From the NCBI GenBank assembly GCA_963816065.1, contig CAWFJG010000029.1, positions 596,559 through 660,558 on the forward strand: a stretch of 64,000 nt of DNA. Direction: 5' to 3'. Made by a program: the position numbers and the translations under genes. The DNA comes from Roseiarcus sp963816065 (lineage in GTDB: Bacteria > Pseudomonadota > Alphaproteobacteria > Rhizobiales > Beijerinckiaceae). This document shows, piece after piece, positions 47,718-57,148 of this stretch (position 1 is its first letter; each line of letters begins with the position of its first letter). The notes below the pieces were generated by a model. That model searched no databases, was not told the DNA's origin, and saw nothing but the letters and a program-made list of their open reading frames with translations.

Positions 47718-48692
47718 ATGTCATTGACGTCGACGAGCGAGAATCCTCCGCCTCCCGGAGCGATCGAGGGGACCATTCAGTCCGCTGACGGCGTCCGGTT
47801 GCGCTGCGTCCGCTGGACGCCGCCCCTGGCGACCCGGGGAACAGTCGCAATTTTTGGCGGGCGGGGCGAGTTCATCGAAAAATATTTCGAAGTGTGTGGA
47901 GATCTCCTGAGGCGCGGCTTCGCGGTCGCGGCGCTGGACTGGCGCGGGCAGGGCGGCTCGGAGCGGCCGCTGCGCAATGCGCGCAAGGGCCACGTCGCCG
48001 ACTTTTCCCTGTTCGAGCGCGATCTCGACGCTTTCGTCTCCCGGATCCTCGAGCCGCACTGCGCGCGACCGTGGATTGGCCTCGCGCATTCGATGGGAGC
48101 CACGGCGCTGATCATCGCCGAGGCGGAGGGACGCCGCCCGTTCGACCGGCTGGTCCTGACCTCTCCCATGATTGCGGTGAAAGGTGTCAATCATCTTGGG
48201 CCGATCCGACACGCGGTCGGGGCGCTGGCGGCATTGGGCTTTGGCGGCGCCTTCGCGCCCGGCCACGACGCAGAGACGTTCTGGACGCGGCCGTTCGCGG
48301 GCAACGTCTTCACCTCCGACGCCAAGCGCTTCGCGCGGATCGCCGGCCTCGCTAGGTCGGCGCCGAATCTCTTCCTGGGCGGACCGACGATCGGCTGGAC
48401 GAATGCGGCCTTCCGGGCCATGCGGCACGTCGACGATCCGAGCTTTCCCGGGCGCGTCTGCACGCCGATCCTGATCGTGGCCTCGGGAGCTGACCAGGTG
48501 ACGGATTGCGCCGCCGCGCAGCGGTTTGCGCGATGCCTGAGGAACGGGCGCATTGTCGTCGTCGAGGGGGCCGAACACGAGATCCTGATCGAACGGGACG
48601 CCCTGCGCGATCAATTCTGGGCGGCGTTCGACGACTTTGTCGCCGGCGTCGCCTCGTCCGGCCGCCAAGTCGCGGCGGCGACGCCTGAATGA
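47718..48692 (+). CDS. Alpha/beta hydrolase, monoacylglycerol lipase/lysophospholipase type
   Basis: The protein has 324 residues. It has a serine-hydrolase nucleophile elbow AHSMGA, the oxyanion-side GGRGEFIEKYFEV, WRGQGGSERP, and the acid/His pair ASGADQVTD and GAEHEILIE. This layout is that of PldB-like lysophospholipases. It is divergent from the synthase gene and overlaps the next gene by four bases (ATGA). It may trim or recycle lipids made by the neighbouring locus. Confidence 0.85.
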   Translation: MSLTSTSENPPPPGAIEGTIQSADGVRLRCVRWTPPLATRGTVAIFGGRGEFIEKYFEVCGDLLRRGFAVAALDWRGQGGSERPLRNARKGHVADFSLFERDLDAFVSRILEPHCARPWIGLAHSMGATALIIAEAEGRRPFDRLVLTSPMIAVKGVNHLGPIRHAVGALAALGFGGAFAPGHDAETFWTRPFAGNVFTSDAKRFARIAGLARSAPNLFLGGPTIGWTNAAFRAMRHVDDPSFPGRVCTPILIVASGADQVTDCAAAQRFARCLRNGRIVVVEGAEHEILIERDALRDQFWAAFDDFVAGVASSGRQVAAATPE

Positions 48693-50224
48693 CCGCGACC
48701 CGCCTGCCCCAAGACGGACGCCTCCGATCGAATCGCCTGGCGGCGGCCACTATCCTGGCATTCCTGCTCGCCCGGATCGTCTTCGCGCTGGCGCTCGGGC
48801 CAGGCGTCGACGAGAGCTACACGCTTGCGATCGCGCGAACGCTGAACCTCTCTTATTTGGATCATCCTCCGCTCCATCAATGGATCGCGCATGCCGCCGC
48901 AGCGACCCTGGGCGAGGGGTTCGGCGCGCGTCTGCCTTTCATTCTCCTGTTCGCGGCGACGGGCTGGATTTATTTCCGGACGACAGCGGGATTGTTCGGC
49001 GCTCGGGCGGCGATCGTCGCCGTCTTCGCGCTGAACGCCGCTCCCTTCTTCTTCGCTTCCGCAGGAACGTGGATCGTGCCGGACGGGCCGCTGCTGTTCG
49101 CCCTCGCAGCGGCGGCCCTCTCGCTGTCGCGCGTGATCTTCGAGACGCCAGCCGATCGATCTTCCGTCTGGTTCCTCTGGATCGTGTCGGGCGTCGCTCT
49201 TGGCGTCGCCGGGCTGTCGAAATACAGCGCCGCGCTGACCGTCCTCGGGCTCTTCGCATTCATCGCGCTGTCACTGCGCCAGCGACGGTGGCTTGCCGAC
49301 CCCGCGCCCTACGCCGCCGCCGCGGTCGCCCTCGCCCTGATCACGCCCGTCATCGTCTGGAACGCGCGCCACGGATGGGTCTCGTTCGGCTTCCAGGGCG
49401 GGCGGGGCGCGCCAGGCGGCGGATTGAAGCCGGCGCAAGTCCTCGCGATGGGGCTCGGGGAAATCGCCTATCTTTCGCCGTGGCTATTTGTTCCCCTCGT
49501 CATGGGCCTGGTCGCGGCCTGGCGGAAACGCGACGACGAACGCTGGCTGTTCCTTGTCTGCCTTTCCCTGCCGCCGATCGTCGTTTTCACGCTGACGCCC
49601 CTGTGGGGCGCACGCGGACTGCCGCACTGGACGATGCCCGGCTGGTTCTTCGTGTTCGCTCTCGCCGGCGCCTGGGTCGAGGACCGGGGGATCGCCGACC
49701 GGACCCTGCGCCACTGGGCAGTCGCCTCCGCCGGCCTGCTGGCGGCGGTCGTCGGGCTCGTGTCGGTTGAGGCCGCGACCGGTTGGCCGCTGCGGCTTCT
49801 GCCGCTGCGCCCGGGCGCGACGGACCCGACGCTGGAGGCGTTCAGCTGGGGCGCGCTTCGCGACGCCCCGATGATGCATCCGCCGCCCGCCTTCGTCCTG
49901 GCGGCCAAATGGTCGGACGCAGGAAAGATCGCGCTCGCGCTGGGACCCAAGGTTCCCGTTTTCGCAGTGTCTGATGATCCGCGCGGCTGGGCTTTCGTCG
50001 CCAGCGGAAACGATCTTCGCGGCCGCGACGGCGTCCTGGTGGCGAGGACGTCCGACCTCGGAGCGGCGGAAGCCGAGGCGGCCTCGGTGGCGCGGTCGCT
50101 CGGCGCGCCGCAGCCCTTCCCTCTGACGCGCAACGGGCAAACGGCGGTCGCGCTCGCGCTCGTTCCGGTTCACGGCTTGACGTGCAGGCTTCCCCTCCCT
50201 TATCCCGGCGCGGCCGGCGAATAG
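48689..50224 (+). CDS. Lipid-linked sugar transferase, GT39/ArnT-like membrane protein
   Basis: The protein has 511 residues and about 11 membrane helices. The first periplasmic loop carries GVDESYTLAIAR and DHPPLHQW, the acidic and HPP motifs of GT39/ArnT-type glycosyltransferases that use polyprenyl-phosphate sugars. A C-terminal soluble domain follows. The ATG overlaps the hydrolase stop, and the next gene encodes a polyprenyl-phosphate sugar synthase, forming a donor-maker/user pair. Confidence 0.85.
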   Translation: MTATRLPQDGRLRSNRLAAATILAFLLARIVFALALGPGVDESYTLAIARTLNLSYLDHPPLHQWIAHAAAATLGEGFGARLPFILLFAATGWIYFRTTAGLFGARAAIVAVFALNAAPFFFASAGTWIVPDGPLLFALAAAALSLSRVIFETPADRSSVWFLWIVSGVALGVAGLSKYSAALTVLGLFAFIALSLRQRRWLADPAPYAAAAVALALITPVIVWNARHGWVSFGFQGGRGAPGGGLKPAQVLAMGLGEIAYLSPWLFVPLVMGLVAAWRKRDDERWLFLVCLSLPPIVVFTLTPLWGARGLPHWTMPGWFFVFALAGAWVEDRGIADRTLRHWAVASAGLLAAVVGLVSVEAATGWPLRLLPLRPGATDPTLEAFSWGALRDAPMMHPPPAFVLAAKWSDAGKIALALGPKVPVFAVSDDPRGWAFVASGNDLRGRDGVLVARTSDLGAAEAEAASVARSLGAPQPFPLTRNGQTAVALALVPVHGLTCRLPLPYPGAAGE

Positions 50225-50253
50225 TTTGATCGCTGGCCCAAGAGACAAGCGCC

Positions 50254-51375
50254 GTGATTTCAGACGCAACGTCGGCGAAACCTGCGCCGAGCCTTTCGGT
50301 GGTCGTTCCCACCTACCGCGAGTCCGCAAACGTTCCCGTGTTGTTCGAACGTGTAAAGACGGCGCTCGTCGGCTTGCCGTGGGAGATGATCGTCGTCGAC
50401 GACAACTCGCCCGACGGCACGTCGGAGGTGGCCTTCGCCATCGCCGTTGCCGACCGGCGCATGCGCTGCCTCAGGCGCGTCAACAGGAGCGGCCTTGCTG
50501 GCGCAGTGATCGAGGGCTGGATGGCCTCGAGCGCCGATTACGTCGCGGTTATCGACGGCGACCTGCAGCACGATGAGACGATCCTGCCGAAGATGTACGG
50601 CCAACTCGAAGCGGGAGCCGGCAATCTCGCGGTCGGCACACGCGTACGCGACGGGACCGAGGGCGGCCTGTCGCCCGCGCGTCAGAAGCTCAGCGACCTC
50701 GGGCGGTGGGTCTTCAACCGGATCGCAGGCGTCTCGGTCGCCGATCCGATGAGCGGATTTTTCATGATCCGGCGCGAAATCATCTCGCGGCTGGCGCCGC
50801 GATTGTCTCCGGACGGCTTCAAAATTCTGGTCGACGTGGTCCTGTCGGCGGCGGGAGAGCTCCGGGTCGTCGAGGTTCCCTACCGGTTCCGCGAGCGCAT
50901 TGCCGGCAAATCGAAGCTTACGCCTCTGGTTGGGTTCGACTTTCTTGGCCTCGTCGCTCACCATGCCAGTGGTGGCGTGCTCCCGGTCCGCTTCGTTCTG
51001 TTTGGCCTAATCGGCCTCATCGGCCTCGTCGTGCATATTGTCGTCTTATCGATCTTCCGCGCTTGGGTTGGGTCCAACGATTTCCAGGAAGGTCAGCTGA
51101 TCGCCACGATTGTGGCGATGGGCAGCAACTTCCTGCTCAACAACGAGATCACCTACCGAACTCAGCGCTACAGCGGGCTCGGCATGGCGCGCGGCTTCCT
51201 CGCTTTCGCGCTCGCCTGTGGCGTTGGGGCGCTGGCTAACATTAATATCGCCTCCATGCTGTACAACTCGAACCAGACCTGGTGGGTTTCTGGTCTTGCG
51301 GGCGCATTGCTCAGCGTCGTGTGGAACTACGCAGTAAGTACCCGCCTCATCTGGCGTCCGCGGCGGCGCGGGTGA
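50254..51375 (+). CDS. Polyprenyl-phosphate glycosyltransferase (GT2) fused to GtrA-like domain
   Basis: The protein has 373 residues and starts with GTG. The N-terminal GT2 domain has SVVVPTYRESANVPVLFERV, VDDNSPDGTSEVA, VIDGDLQHDE (DxD-like metal site) and DPMSGFFMIRRE, as in dolichol-phosphate mannose synthases. The C-terminal about 125 residues form four helices of the GtrA type (RFVLFGLIGLIGLVVH, LLNNEITYR), thought to flip the sugar lipid. It should supply the sugar donor for the preceding GT39 protein. Confidence 0.9.
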   Translation: MISDATSAKPAPSLSVVVPTYRESANVPVLFERVKTALVGLPWEMIVVDDNSPDGTSEVAFAIAVADRRMRCLRRVNRSGLAGAVIEGWMASSADYVAVIDGDLQHDETILPKMYGQLEAGAGNLAVGTRVRDGTEGGLSPARQKLSDLGRWVFNRIAGVSVADPMSGFFMIRREIISRLAPRLSPDGFKILVDVVLSAAGELRVVEVPYRFRERIAGKSKLTPLVGFDFLGLVAHHASGGVLPVRFVLFGLIGLIGLVVHIVVLSIFRAWVGSNDFQEGQLIATIVAMGSNFLLNNEITYRTQRYSGLGMARGFLAFALACGVGALANINIASMLYNSNQTWWVSGLAGALLSVVWNYAVSTRLIWRPRRRG

Positions 51376-51403
51376 CGAATCCGGCGAAGGACCGCATTTC
51401 GCG

Positions 51404-52058
51404 ATGATCGCCGATGCCCTCGACGCATTCGCCCAGATCTTCTCCCCGCCGTTCCGGAAGGTGATGGGAAAATCGCTCGGGCTGACGGCGGCGATGCTGA
51501 TCATGGCCGGCGTGGCGCTCGACCGCCTGGCGACGTCTTATGTTCACGTCGGGCCGGCATGGTTGAGCTTCGTCCTCTCGACCATCGTTGCGCTCGGCCT
51601 GATCGTCGGCATGATCTTTCTGGCGCCCCCAACGGCATCGTTGGTGGCGGGCTTTTACCTCGACGAGATCGCCGCGATCGTCGAGTGCGCCATCGACCCT
51701 CGCGGGGCGCCGGGGCGACCGCTGCCGCTCGCGCCATCTCTTGCGCTCGGGTTGCGATTTCGCGCTGCTGTCCATCGCCGTCAACCTTGTCGTTCTCGCC
51801 CTGACGCTGTTCACCGGCGTCGGCCTTCTGTCTTTCTTCGTCCTAAACGGCTATCTGCTCGGCCGGGAGTATTTCGAGCTTGCGGCAATGCGTCACATGT
51901 CAGCGGCCCAGGCCCGCGACCTGTTCGACCGGCATTGGCTGGAGGTGTTTGGAGCAGGCGCGATTGTCGCGGTGCTGGTCGCCGTGCCCGTTCTCAACCT
52001 GTTGACTCCATTGTTTGCGACTGCGCTCATAACTCGCGTTTTCAAGCGCTGCGCCTGA
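51404..52058 (+). CDS. EI24/CysZ-like membrane protein, one frameshift
   Basis: The N-terminal frame gives IFSPPFRKVMGKSLGLTAAM with helices, then LAPPTASLVAGFYLDEIAAI, both typical of EI24-domain proteins. An extra T in the run 51758-51760 breaks the frame. The second frame continues FALLSIAVNLVVLALTLFTG, LNGYLLGREYFELAAMRHMS and VLNLLTPLFATALITRVFK to the stop at 52056-52058. The restored protein is about 217 residues with five to six helices. CysZ is a sulfate channel; the role of this paralogue is not known. Confidence 0.75.
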
Positions 52059-52137
52059 GGACCGCTGGCCCGGAGTGGCAAGCTGCTTGCCGCGAGCGGC
52101 GCGGGCGCCGACCCATTGCCACGAAGGTCGGTTTGGG

Positions 52138-52155
52138 CATATGTCATACAATATG
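52138..52155. promoter_or_regulatory. Candidate operator upstream of araBAD
   Basis: CATATGTCATACAATATG is an 18-base imperfect palindrome (12 of 18 positions symmetric) in the AT-richer part of the 220-base gap before araB. The internal TGTCATACA resembles GntR-family half sites. No regulator gene lies next to it, so its role is only suggested. Confidence 0.35.
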
Positions 52156-52279
52156 AGGAAACGGCCCCGCTGGGGCGAAATCGTGCTGGACGGGCGAAAA
52201 AAATGGTCGGCCGAGGGTTCCGCGCGTTCCTCCCAGGGCTAAAGTGCCCGCATTGCGACCGCCAAGCTCCGGAGCGCGC

Positions 52280-53947
52280 ATGTTTACGTTAGGTCTTGAC
52301 TACGGCACCAATTCGGTCCGGGCGCTGATCGTGCGCTGTTCGGACGGCGCCGAATACGGCGCCCGGGTTGTGGATTATCCGTCGGGCGCGCAGGGCGTTC
52401 TGCTCGACGCCAACGACGGCCTTCTCGCCCGGCAGTATCCCGGCGACTATCTCTACGGCCTCGAGGAGAGCATCCGCGGGGCGCTGGCCGAGGCCTCCAC
52501 GAGGCCGGATTTCAGCGCCGCCCGAATTGTCGGCATCGGCGTCGACACCACGGGATCGAGCCCGCTGCCGGTGGACGCCTCGAACCGTCCGCTCGCGCTC
52601 GACGGGCGGTGGAGCGCCGATCTTTCGGCCCAGTGCTGGCTGTGGAAGGACCATACGGCCTGGAGCGAGGCCGCGAAAATCACGGCGCTCAGCGCAAAAA
52701 TGCGCCCGCAGTACATCGCCAAATGCGGCGGGGTCTATTCCTCGGAATGGTTCTGGTCGAAGATCTGGAAGTGCCTGAGCGTCGCCCCGTCGGTGTTCGA
52801 GGCGGCGTATTCGTGGGTCGAGATCGCGGACTGGATTCCCTCCGTGCTGGCCGGCGTGACCGATCCCCTGAAGATCAAGCGGGGCGTCTGCGCCGCCGGT
52901 CATAAGGCGCTCTACGCCGACGCATGGGGCGGCCTGCCCGACAAGGAATTCCTCGGCGCGCTCGACCCGCGCCTCGCCGGCCTTCGCGATCGGCTCTACG
53001 ACAAGGCTTACGACGCCAGCACTCCGGCCGGCGCCCTCAGCGCCGAGTGGGCCGCCAAGCTCGGCCTCGCGGCCGGAATCCCGATCGCGATCGGCGAGTT
53101 CGACGTCCACTACGGCGCAATCGGCAGCAGCATTCGCGAAGGCACGCTCGTCAAGGTGATCGGAACCTCGACCTGCGACATTTGCGTGCTCCCGCGCGAC
53201 CAAGAGGTGGCCGACATTCCCGGCGTCTGCGGCATCGTCGAGGGCGGCGTCCTGCCCGGCTTCTACGACATCGAGGCCGGCCAGTCGGCCGTCGGCGACA
53301 TCTTCAAATGGTGGGTCGAAGGCGTGTGCCGCGGCGACGCCGCGCTCCACGCCGAACTGACCGCCGAGGCGGCGCGGCAGAAGCCCGGGCAAGCCGAACT
53401 CATCGCCCTCGACTGGAACAACGGCAACCGGACAATTCTCGTCGACCAGCTGCTCTCGGGGCTCATCCTCGGGCAGGACCTCTACACCACCCGGGCCGAC
53501 GTCTACCGCGCCTTGATCGAGGGGACCGCCTTCGGCGCCCGCGCCATCATCGAGCGAATCCAGGAATACGGCGTGCCGATCGACAGGGTGGTTTGCAGCG
53601 GCGGCATCGCCGAGAAGAACCCGCTGTTGATGCAGATTTACGCCGACGTAACCGGTCGCGCGATGCATGTCGCGGGCTCGAGCCAGGGCTGCGCTCTGGG
53701 CTCGGCGATCGCCGCCGCCGTGCTCGCCGGAGAGCATCGCGATTTCGCCGGCGCTCAGGCGGCGATGACGAGCCTCAAACCCATGCACTACGAGCCGAAC
53801 GAGGCGAACCGAAAAATCTACGATCGCCTCTATGCGCTCTATCGCGAGCTCTACGACAGCTTCGGCGGCCTGACCAAATCGGCCGACCTCACGCGGGTCA
53901 TGAAGGACCTGATCGAGATCAAGTACGCTCAGCGCGCCGCAGCCTGA
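52280..53947 (+). CDS. araB: Ribulokinase (L-ribulokinase)
   Basis: The protein has 555 residues of the FGGY kinase family, phosphorylating L-ribulose to L-ribulose 5-phosphate. It carries TLGLDYGTNSVRALIV, the IGIGVDTTGSSPLPVD motif specific for AraB, IGTSTCDI and the C-terminal FGGY-like ATP-binding VVCSGGIAEKNPLLMQIYAD. The start at 52280 (MFTLGLDYG) has GGAGCGCGC upstream; an extension to 52244 is less likely. It is first in an araB-araA-araD operon. Confidence 0.95.
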   Translation: MFTLGLDYGTNSVRALIVRCSDGAEYGARVVDYPSGAQGVLLDANDGLLARQYPGDYLYGLEESIRGALAEASTRPDFSAARIVGIGVDTTGSSPLPVDASNRPLALDGRWSADLSAQCWLWKDHTAWSEAAKITALSAKMRPQYIAKCGGVYSSEWFWSKIWKCLSVAPSVFEAAYSWVEIADWIPSVLAGVTDPLKIKRGVCAAGHKALYADAWGGLPDKEFLGALDPRLAGLRDRLYDKAYDASTPAGALSAEWAAKLGLAAGIPIAIGEFDVHYGAIGSSIREGTLVKVIGTSTCDICVLPRDQEVADIPGVCGIVEGGVLPGFYDIEAGQSAVGDIFKWWVEGVCRGDAALHAELTAEAARQKPGQAELIALDWNNGNRTILVDQLLSGLILGQDLYTTRADVYRALIEGTAFGARAIIERIQEYGVPIDRVVCSGGIAEKNPLLMQIYADVTGRAMHVAGSSQGCALGSAIAAAVLAGEHRDFAGAQAAMTSLKPMHYEPNEANRKIYDRLYALYRELYDSFGGLTKSADLTRVMKDLIEIKYAQRAAA

Positions 53948-53973
53948 CGCACGACACGAGGAAAGACATTCCC

Positions 53974-55483
53974 ATGACCAACATCGCCAAGCCCGACATC
54001 TGGTTCGTCTGCGGTTCGCAGCATCTTTACGGGCCCGGCCCGCTGCAGAAAGTCGCCGCCGACGCCCGCGATATCGCCGGCGCGCTCGGCGAATTCGCCG
54101 AAGCTGCCGCTAAAGGTGGTCTACAGGGCGCTGCTGACGACGCCCGACGAGATCGCCAAACTGTGCATGGAGGCGAACGCCGACGACAATTGCGCCGGGC
54201 TGATCCTCTGGATGCACACCTTCTCGCCGTCGAAGATGTGGATCCGCGGCCTGAACGCCCTGCAGAAGCCGTTCCTCCACCTCCACACGCAGTTCAACCG
54301 GGATCTGCCGTGGCCGACGATCGACATGGACTTCATGAACCTGAACCAGTCCGCGCACGGGGATCGCGAGGCGGGCTTCATCCACACGCGCATGCGGCTC
54401 GGACGCAAGGTCGTGGTCGGCCATTGGGCCGATCCAGAGGTTCACGAACGCCTCGGCGCCTGGATGCGCGCGACTCGCGCCTGGCACGACTGGCAGGGCG
54501 CGCGGTTCTGCCGCTTCGGCGACAACATGCGCCAGGTGGCGGTGACGGAGGGCGACAAGGTCGCGGCGGAAATGAAGTTCGGCTTCGCCACCAACGGCCA
54601 TGGGGTCGGCGACCTCGTCAAGACGGTCAATGGCGTCTCGGACGGGGAGGCCAAGGCCCTCGCGGCCGAATACGAGGACCTCTACGAGGTCGCGCCCGAG
54701 CTGCGCCGCGGCGGCGAGCGGCACGATTCGCTCCTCTATGGCGCGCGGCTCGAGCTCGGCCTGCGCGCCTTTCTCGGCAAGGGCGGCTTCAAGGGCTTCA
54801 CCACGACCTTCGAGGACCTGCACGGCCTCAAGCAGTTGCCGGGACTCGCGCCGCAGCGGCTGATGGCCGACGGCTTCGGCTTCGGCGGCGAAGGCGACTG
54901 GAAGACGGCGGCGCTGCTGCGCGCGATGAAGGTCATGGCCGAGGGGCTGTCGGGCGGGACCTCCTTCATGGAGGACTACACCTATCATTTGGCGGCGGAG
55001 GATGAACTCGTTCTCGGCGCGCACATGCTGGAGGTCTGCCCGTCGATCGCCGACGCCAAGCCCACGCTGGAAATCCACCCGCTGTCAATCGGCGGCCGCG
55101 AGGATCCGGTGCGCCTGGTGTTCAACGCGCCGGCGGGGCCCGCGCTCAACGCCACCCTGATCGACCTCGGGTCGCGCTTCCGCCTGCTGACCAACGAGGT
55201 GACGGCCGTCAATCACCCGGTGCTGCCCAAACTGCCGGTCGCCCGCGCGGTCTGGGAGTGCAAGCCCGATTTCAAGACCGCCTGCCAGGCCTGGATCCTG
55301 GCTGGCGGGGCGCATCACAGCGGCTTCAGCTACGCTGTGACTTCCGAAATGCTGGAAGATTTCGCCACCATCGCCGGGATCGAGTTCGTCAGGATCGGCG
55401 AGGGCACGCAAATCGGCGCCTTCAAGCAGGACCTGCGCAACAATGAAGTCTACTATCATCTGGCTCACGGCTTCCGGGCCTAG
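53974..55483 (+). CDS. araA: L-arabinose isomerase, one frameshift near the N-terminus
   Basis: It interconverts L-arabinose and L-ribulose. The first frame reads IWFVCGSQHLYGPGPLQKVA, the normal N-terminus. An extra base near 54100 breaks it; the next frame gives KLPLKVVYRALLTTPDEI, then WMHTFSPSKMWI, NRDLPWPTIDMDFMNLNQSA, GHWADPEV and the Mn-binding Glu and His motifs in GFGFGGEGDW, TSFMEDYTYHL, EVCPSI and GAHHSGFSYAV. The length after correction is about 502 residues, as expected. It starts 26 bases after araB. Confidence 0.92.
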
Positions 55484-55569
55484 ACCATGACGAAATAGGG
55501 CGGCGCCCGCGAACCCTCGCCCTGCCGCCAGAGCCCGTCGAAGACGGGGGGCCTAACCGACGGGCTATG

Positions 55570-55609
55570 GGCCGGATTAGGGTTTGCGGCGCGATTCGAT
55601 CAGAATTCA
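55570..55609 (-). repeat. 40-bp dispersed repeat, inverted copy of 22741-22780
   Basis: Lies between araA and araD. The reverse complement matches 22741-22780 at 33 of 40 positions. Its presence inside an operon suggests that it does not stop transcription, or that araD has its own promoter. Confidence 0.65.
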
Positions 55610-55641
55610 GCGCTCTAGAGCGAAGATACGAACGGACCGAC

Positions 55642-56349
55642 ATGTCGACCTACACCGAGCTGAAGCGAGAAGCCTATGAGGCCAATGTCGCGTTGCCGCG
55701 GCACGGCCTGATCAACCTGACTTTCGGCAACGCCAGCGCCATCGATCGCTCCAGGGCCGTGTTCGCGATCAAGCCGAGCGGGGTCGACTACGCCGCGCTC
55801 ACGCCCGGCGACATGGTCGTCGTCGACCTCGACGGCCGGACGGTGGACGGGAACCTGAGACCGTCGTCGGACACCCCAACCCATCGCCGGCTGTTCCTCG
55901 CCTTCGGCGGAATCGGAGGCGTCGTGCACACCCATTCCTCGCGCGCGACCGCCTTCGCCCAAGCCGGGCGCCCAATCCCGATCTTCGGCACCACTCACGC
56001 CGACTATTTCAACGGCGACGTGCCGGTCACTCGCAAGTTGACGCCGGCCGAAATCGCCGGCGCCTACGAGTGGGAAACCGGGGCGGTGATCATGGAGCGG
56101 TTCCAGGGCGTCGATCCGGCCGATTTCCCCGGCGTGCTGGTCAATCGTCACGCGCCTTTCGCCTGGGGGCCGACGGTCGCCAGGGCAGTGGAGACGGCGG
56201 TCGCAATGGAATGCGTGGCGGAGATGGCGCTGATGTCGCTGGCGCTGGCGCCCGATCTCAAACCGATTGAACCCGAACTGCTGGCGAAGCACTTCAAGCG
56301 CAAGCACGGCGCTGGCGCCTATTACGGGCAGGCGCACGGCGCCCTGTAG
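55642..56349 (+). CDS. araD: L-ribulose-5-phosphate 4-epimerase
   Basis: The protein has 235 residues of the class II aldolase/AraD family. Zinc and substrate motifs are visible: NLTFGNASAID, IKPSGVDYAALTPGDMVVVD, GGVVHTHSSRATAFAQAG (two His ligands), IPIFGTTHADYF and the C-terminal HGAGAYYGQ tail specific for AraD. It converts L-ribulose 5-phosphate to D-xylulose 5-phosphate, completing arabinose breakdown. The start at 55642 matches the family N-terminus. Confidence 0.95.
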   Translation: MSTYTELKREAYEANVALPRHGLINLTFGNASAIDRSRAVFAIKPSGVDYAALTPGDMVVVDLDGRTVDGNLRPSSDTPTHRRLFLAFGGIGGVVHTHSSRATAFAQAGRPIPIFGTTHADYFNGDVPVTRKLTPAEIAGAYEWETGAVIMERFQGVDPADFPGVLVNRHAPFAWGPTVARAVETAVAMECVAEMALMSLALAPDLKPIEPELLAKHFKRKHGAGAYYGQAHGAL

Positions 56350-56363
56350 ACCGGCCGCCGATC

Positions 56364-56397
56364 GTCGCAGTCTGTAGACGGGTTCACCGACCGCGTC
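56364..56397. repeat. Short dispersed repeat related to 16771-16800
   Basis: GTCGCAGTCTGTAG...TCACCGACCGCGT aligns with the reverse complement of 16771-16800 with a few-base gap. Both copies follow closely on a stop codon. Confidence 0.5.
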
Positions 56398-56408
56398 GCA
56401 ACTCTCAA

Positions 56409-56440
56409 GTCGAGCGCGGCGACAACGCGCCGCGCTCGAC
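56409..56440. terminator. Bidirectional hairpin between convergent genes
   Basis: GTCGAGCGCGGCG (56409-56421) and CGCCGCGCTCGAC (56428-56440) form a perfect 13-bp stem with a six-base loop, exactly between the ends of araD (+) and the exported-protein gene (-). There is no long T-run, but position and stability suggest a shared terminator. Confidence 0.65.
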
Positions 56441-56447
56441 GATTCGC

Positions 56448-56888
56448 TTACGCCAGATTGATCGACATGCCGCTGAGGTCGATCGAGAACATCAGGCCCA
56501 TCTGCCGGCCGTGCAGCCGCAACATGACGCCACGCGAGTTGGTGAGCTGTGCGGCGGAGCGACCGCCGGCGACGGAAAGACCCGCCCCGACCGCCGAGTA
56601 GATGCCCTCGATGTCGGCGGGCTGGTGGAGATGGGTGGCGGTCCCGACCAGGTCGGTGCCGGAGGCTCCGATCGTCGCACCGGCGCTGATGCCGCCGATC
56701 CTGAGCCGATAGTCGGTTCCCTGAAAGCGGAGGACGCCACTGCCAAGCGAGGCGCCGAAGATGAAGCCTGCGCTGACGATCCGGATTGAGACCGATCCGG
56801 TCGCGGCTTCCGCGGGCGTGAGCAATGCGCCGCCGGCGAGCGCGACCCCTGATGAGAGGATGAGTGACCGGCGGGTAATGGCGTTCAT
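56448..56888 (-). CDS. Exported protein of unknown function
   Basis: The protein has 146 residues. The N-terminus MNAITRRSLILSSGVALAGG has a twin-arginine and a hydrophobic segment with probable cleavage after AEA. The mature part is glycine-rich and hydrophobic (AGFIFGASLGSGVLRFQG, IGGISAGATIGASG, GRQMGLMFSIDLSGMSINL), suggesting a beta-structured periplasmic or envelope protein. No family is firmly recognised. It is convergent with araD, with a shared hairpin between. Confidence 0.6.
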   Translation of the reverse strand: MNAITRRSLILSSGVALAGGALLTPAEAATGSVSIRIVSAGFIFGASLGSGVLRFQGTDYRLRIGGISAGATIGASGTDLVGTATHLHQPADIEGIYSAVGAGLSVAGGRSAAQLTNSRGVMLRLHGRQMGLMFSIDLSGMSINLA

Positions 56889-57132
56889 CTTGGGCCCCCG
56901 TGGAGAACATGAGGCGAAGCAATTCGGCCGCGCCCGGCGCCGGCATGTTTAGACCTTGAGGTTTGGCATTGACAAGAGTCCGCCGTCATGGACCGCGGTA
57001 GCGACAAACACGACCCCGAGGCGCACAGGACCTGCGGTCGTCACCGCGCTCCCCATGGCAGCCGGGCGCCTTCGACGAGCCGCGAAGGGGCGCGAAAGCA
57101 AAGCTCTTGCTCAACTATCCTCGCCATGATAC

Positions 57133-57148
57133 TAAAGCATATGCTTAA
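57133..57148. promoter_or_regulatory. Palindromic operator overlapping the arsR-type start codon
   Basis: TAAAGCATATGCTTAA contains a perfect 12-bp palindrome (AAGCATATGCTT, 57135-57146), and the ATG at 57141 is its right half. A TTGCTC and GATACT pair just upstream could be a promoter. This would suit self-repression by the encoded ArsR-family regulator. Confidence 0.5.
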
